From contig CAYXKM010000215.1 of assembly GCA_964465665.1 (NCBI GenBank), forward strand, positions 1 to 6,624: 6,624 bases of DNA. The letters are read 5' to 3'. A program made the translations under genes and the position numbers. Below, piece by piece: positions 5,437-6,624 of the stretch. This DNA is from JAKEGN01 sp964465665 (GTDB taxonomy: Bacteria > Pseudomonadota > Gammaproteobacteria > Steroidobacterales > Woeseiaceae). The notes below the pieces were generated by a model. That model made no database searches and was not told where the DNA came from. It was given only the letters and a program-made list of their open reading frames with translations. Position 1 is the first letter of the stretch. Each line of letters starts with the position of its first letter.

Positions 5437-6624
5437 GGCAGGGTTATCGTTACTACCAGACCGCCTACGCCATTTCGTGCCACGTTTCGTGCGACAATCC
5501 GGCCCCCGTTTCTTGCCACCGCGCGCGCAGCGATGGCAAGGCCGAGCCCGGTTCCCTGTTCGCCGGGCTTTTGCGCTGAACGCTGCGTGCGGTAGAACGC
5601 ATCGAACAGCAACGGCAGGTCCGCGTCCAGAACGCCGGTGCCCTGATCGATGATCTCGATCTGCACGGTGTCTTTATCGTGGCGATCGAGGCGGATGCTG
5701 ACCGTCCCGCCCGGCGGGCTGTGACGCACGGCATTGCGCAACACATTCTCGATTGCGCTTTTCATCGGATCGCGAAATCCACGCACGACCGTCGACAGGA
5801 CATTTTGAGCAATGACGAAGGCCCCGTCACTGCCACTCGCGCGGCATTCGTAATTGACATCGTCGACGACTTCGTCGATCAGGTCAGCCAGGTCATAGTC
5901 GCCAGCCTGCTGCGAGTCGCCGGAATCGAGGCGGCTGTAACTCAGAATCTGCCCGATCAGGTAATCGAGTCGACCGATCTCCTCATCCAGGCGATCGAGA
6001 TCAGGTGATTCACCGGATTTCCGTTTTTGTAGTTCCAGGGCGACGCGCATCCGCGAAAGCGGCGAACGCAATTCGTGCGATATGTTTCTGGTCAGCTCGG
6101 TCTGCTGGCTCGCGGATTTCTGCAATTTATCCGCCATCAGGTCGAAATCCCGCGCAAGGCGCCCGAGTTCGTCGCGACGGCGGCCGAGTGTAGCGCCGAC
6201 CCTTTCGTGCAGGTTGCCCTGTGCCAGCGATACGGTGGCGTCACGAAGCTTGCGCACGGGGCTCGTGATCGCTCGCGCAAGCAGGTAGCAAACCGCTGCG
6301 CTGACAATGAGCGCGAGCACCAGCAAAAGGCTGCGAACGGACATCCTGTTCCAAAAAAACGGCAGGCGGTCGGGCGGTGAAACGACAACCGTGAAAACCT
6401 CGCCGTCCGGCGACACGAGCTGCGTCAGCGGTCGTGCCCAGCGCAGATTCCGCGGTTCGCGTCGTGGCGGCTCGCCGGACCGAAGGTGACGCCGGTGCCG
6501 GTCGACCGTGCCGGCAACGTACGACGGCACGCGGCGCCCAAGTATGTCCCGGCCGTGCCGGTCGAGCACCAGTACCTGGTTTGCGGTCCCTGCCGGCTGA
6601 CCGCGGAGCCACTGTATCAGGCCG
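5424..6624 (-). CDS. CpxA-like sensor histidine kinase, N terminus outside the window
   Basis: This is the membrane-bound sensor of a two-component system: it autophosphorylates on His and passes phosphate to a response regulator. The frame stays open to the right edge, so the start and first membrane helix are missing. Residues here are counted from the GTG at 6567-6569; 18 more in-frame codons precede it. The order is the end of a periplasmic sensor region (to about 75, with the CpxA-like HGRDILGR near 5-12), a membrane helix (about 79-98), a HAMP linker (about 99-150), the H-box NISHELRSPL with phospho-acceptor H165, the N-box ENVLRNAVRHSP, the G1 box DQGTG and the G2 box GTGLGLAIA. KRKSGESPDLDRLDEEIGRL resembles CpxA of E. 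coli, which senses envelope stress, but orthology cannot be settled here. A cpxR-type gene is expected upstream, beyond the edge. All catalytic boxes are intact. Confidence 0.92.
   Translation of the reverse strand, partial: GLIQWLRGQPAGTANQVLVLDRHGRDILGRRVPSYVAGTVDRHRRHLRSGEPPRREPRNLRWARPLTQLVSPDGEVFTVVVSPPDRLPFFWNRMSVRSLLLVLALIVSAAVCYLLARAITSPVRKLRDATVSLAQGNLHERVGATLGRRRDELGRLARDFDLMADKLQKSASQQTELTRNISHELRSPLSRMRVALELQKRKSGESPDLDRLDEEIGRLDYLIGQILSYSRLDSGDSQQAGDYDLADLIDEVVDDVNYECRASGSDGAFVIAQNVLSTVVRGFRDPMKSAIENVLRNAVRHSPPGGTVSIRLDRHDKDTVQIEIIDQGTGVLDADLPLLFDAFYRTQRSAQKPGEQGTGLGLAIAARAVARNGGRIVARNVARNGVGGLVVTITLPART

Overview
The window looks like chromosomal DNA of a moderately high-GC proteobacterium, most likely a gammaproteobacterium. 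This is inferred from protein similarity recalled from memory (GlpK and a CpxA-type sensor kinase in proteobacterial form) and from tight gene packing. No species can be named. I see no tRNA, rRNA, CRISPR array, insertion sequence or phage gene.

Positions 1-3095 (+ strand) hold a compact metabolic cluster: the C-terminal part of an acetoacetyl-CoA synthetase, a hotdog-fold acyl-CoA thioesterase, and glycerol kinase (glpK). The first two are 4 nt apart and the last two overlap by ATGA, so they probably share one transcript. The synthetase reading frame carries an in-frame TAG at 27-29, where homologues have Glu. The gene is therefore either broken, read through, or affected by a sequence error.

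Positions 3096-3249 are a non-coding gap. It contains a terminator-like hairpin with a T-run, overlapped by a weak promoter candidate.

Positions 3250-5418 (+ strand) hold a two-gene signalling module. The first gene encodes a soluble eukaryotic-type Ser/Thr protein kinase that lacks the HRD arginine and carries four tandem four-cysteine zinc ribbons at its C terminus. Immediately after it (TGA then GTG) comes a complete PP2C-type protein phosphatase. The pair is a self-contained phosphorylation and dephosphorylation switch with no membrane anchor, and no secretion-system or FHA gene is visible beside it. It is the most interesting part of the window.

Positions 5424-6624 (- strand) hold a convergent CpxA-like sensor histidine kinase whose N terminus lies outside the window. 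Its stop codon is only 5 nt from that of the phosphatase. A response-regulator gene would be expected upstream of it, beyond the right edge.
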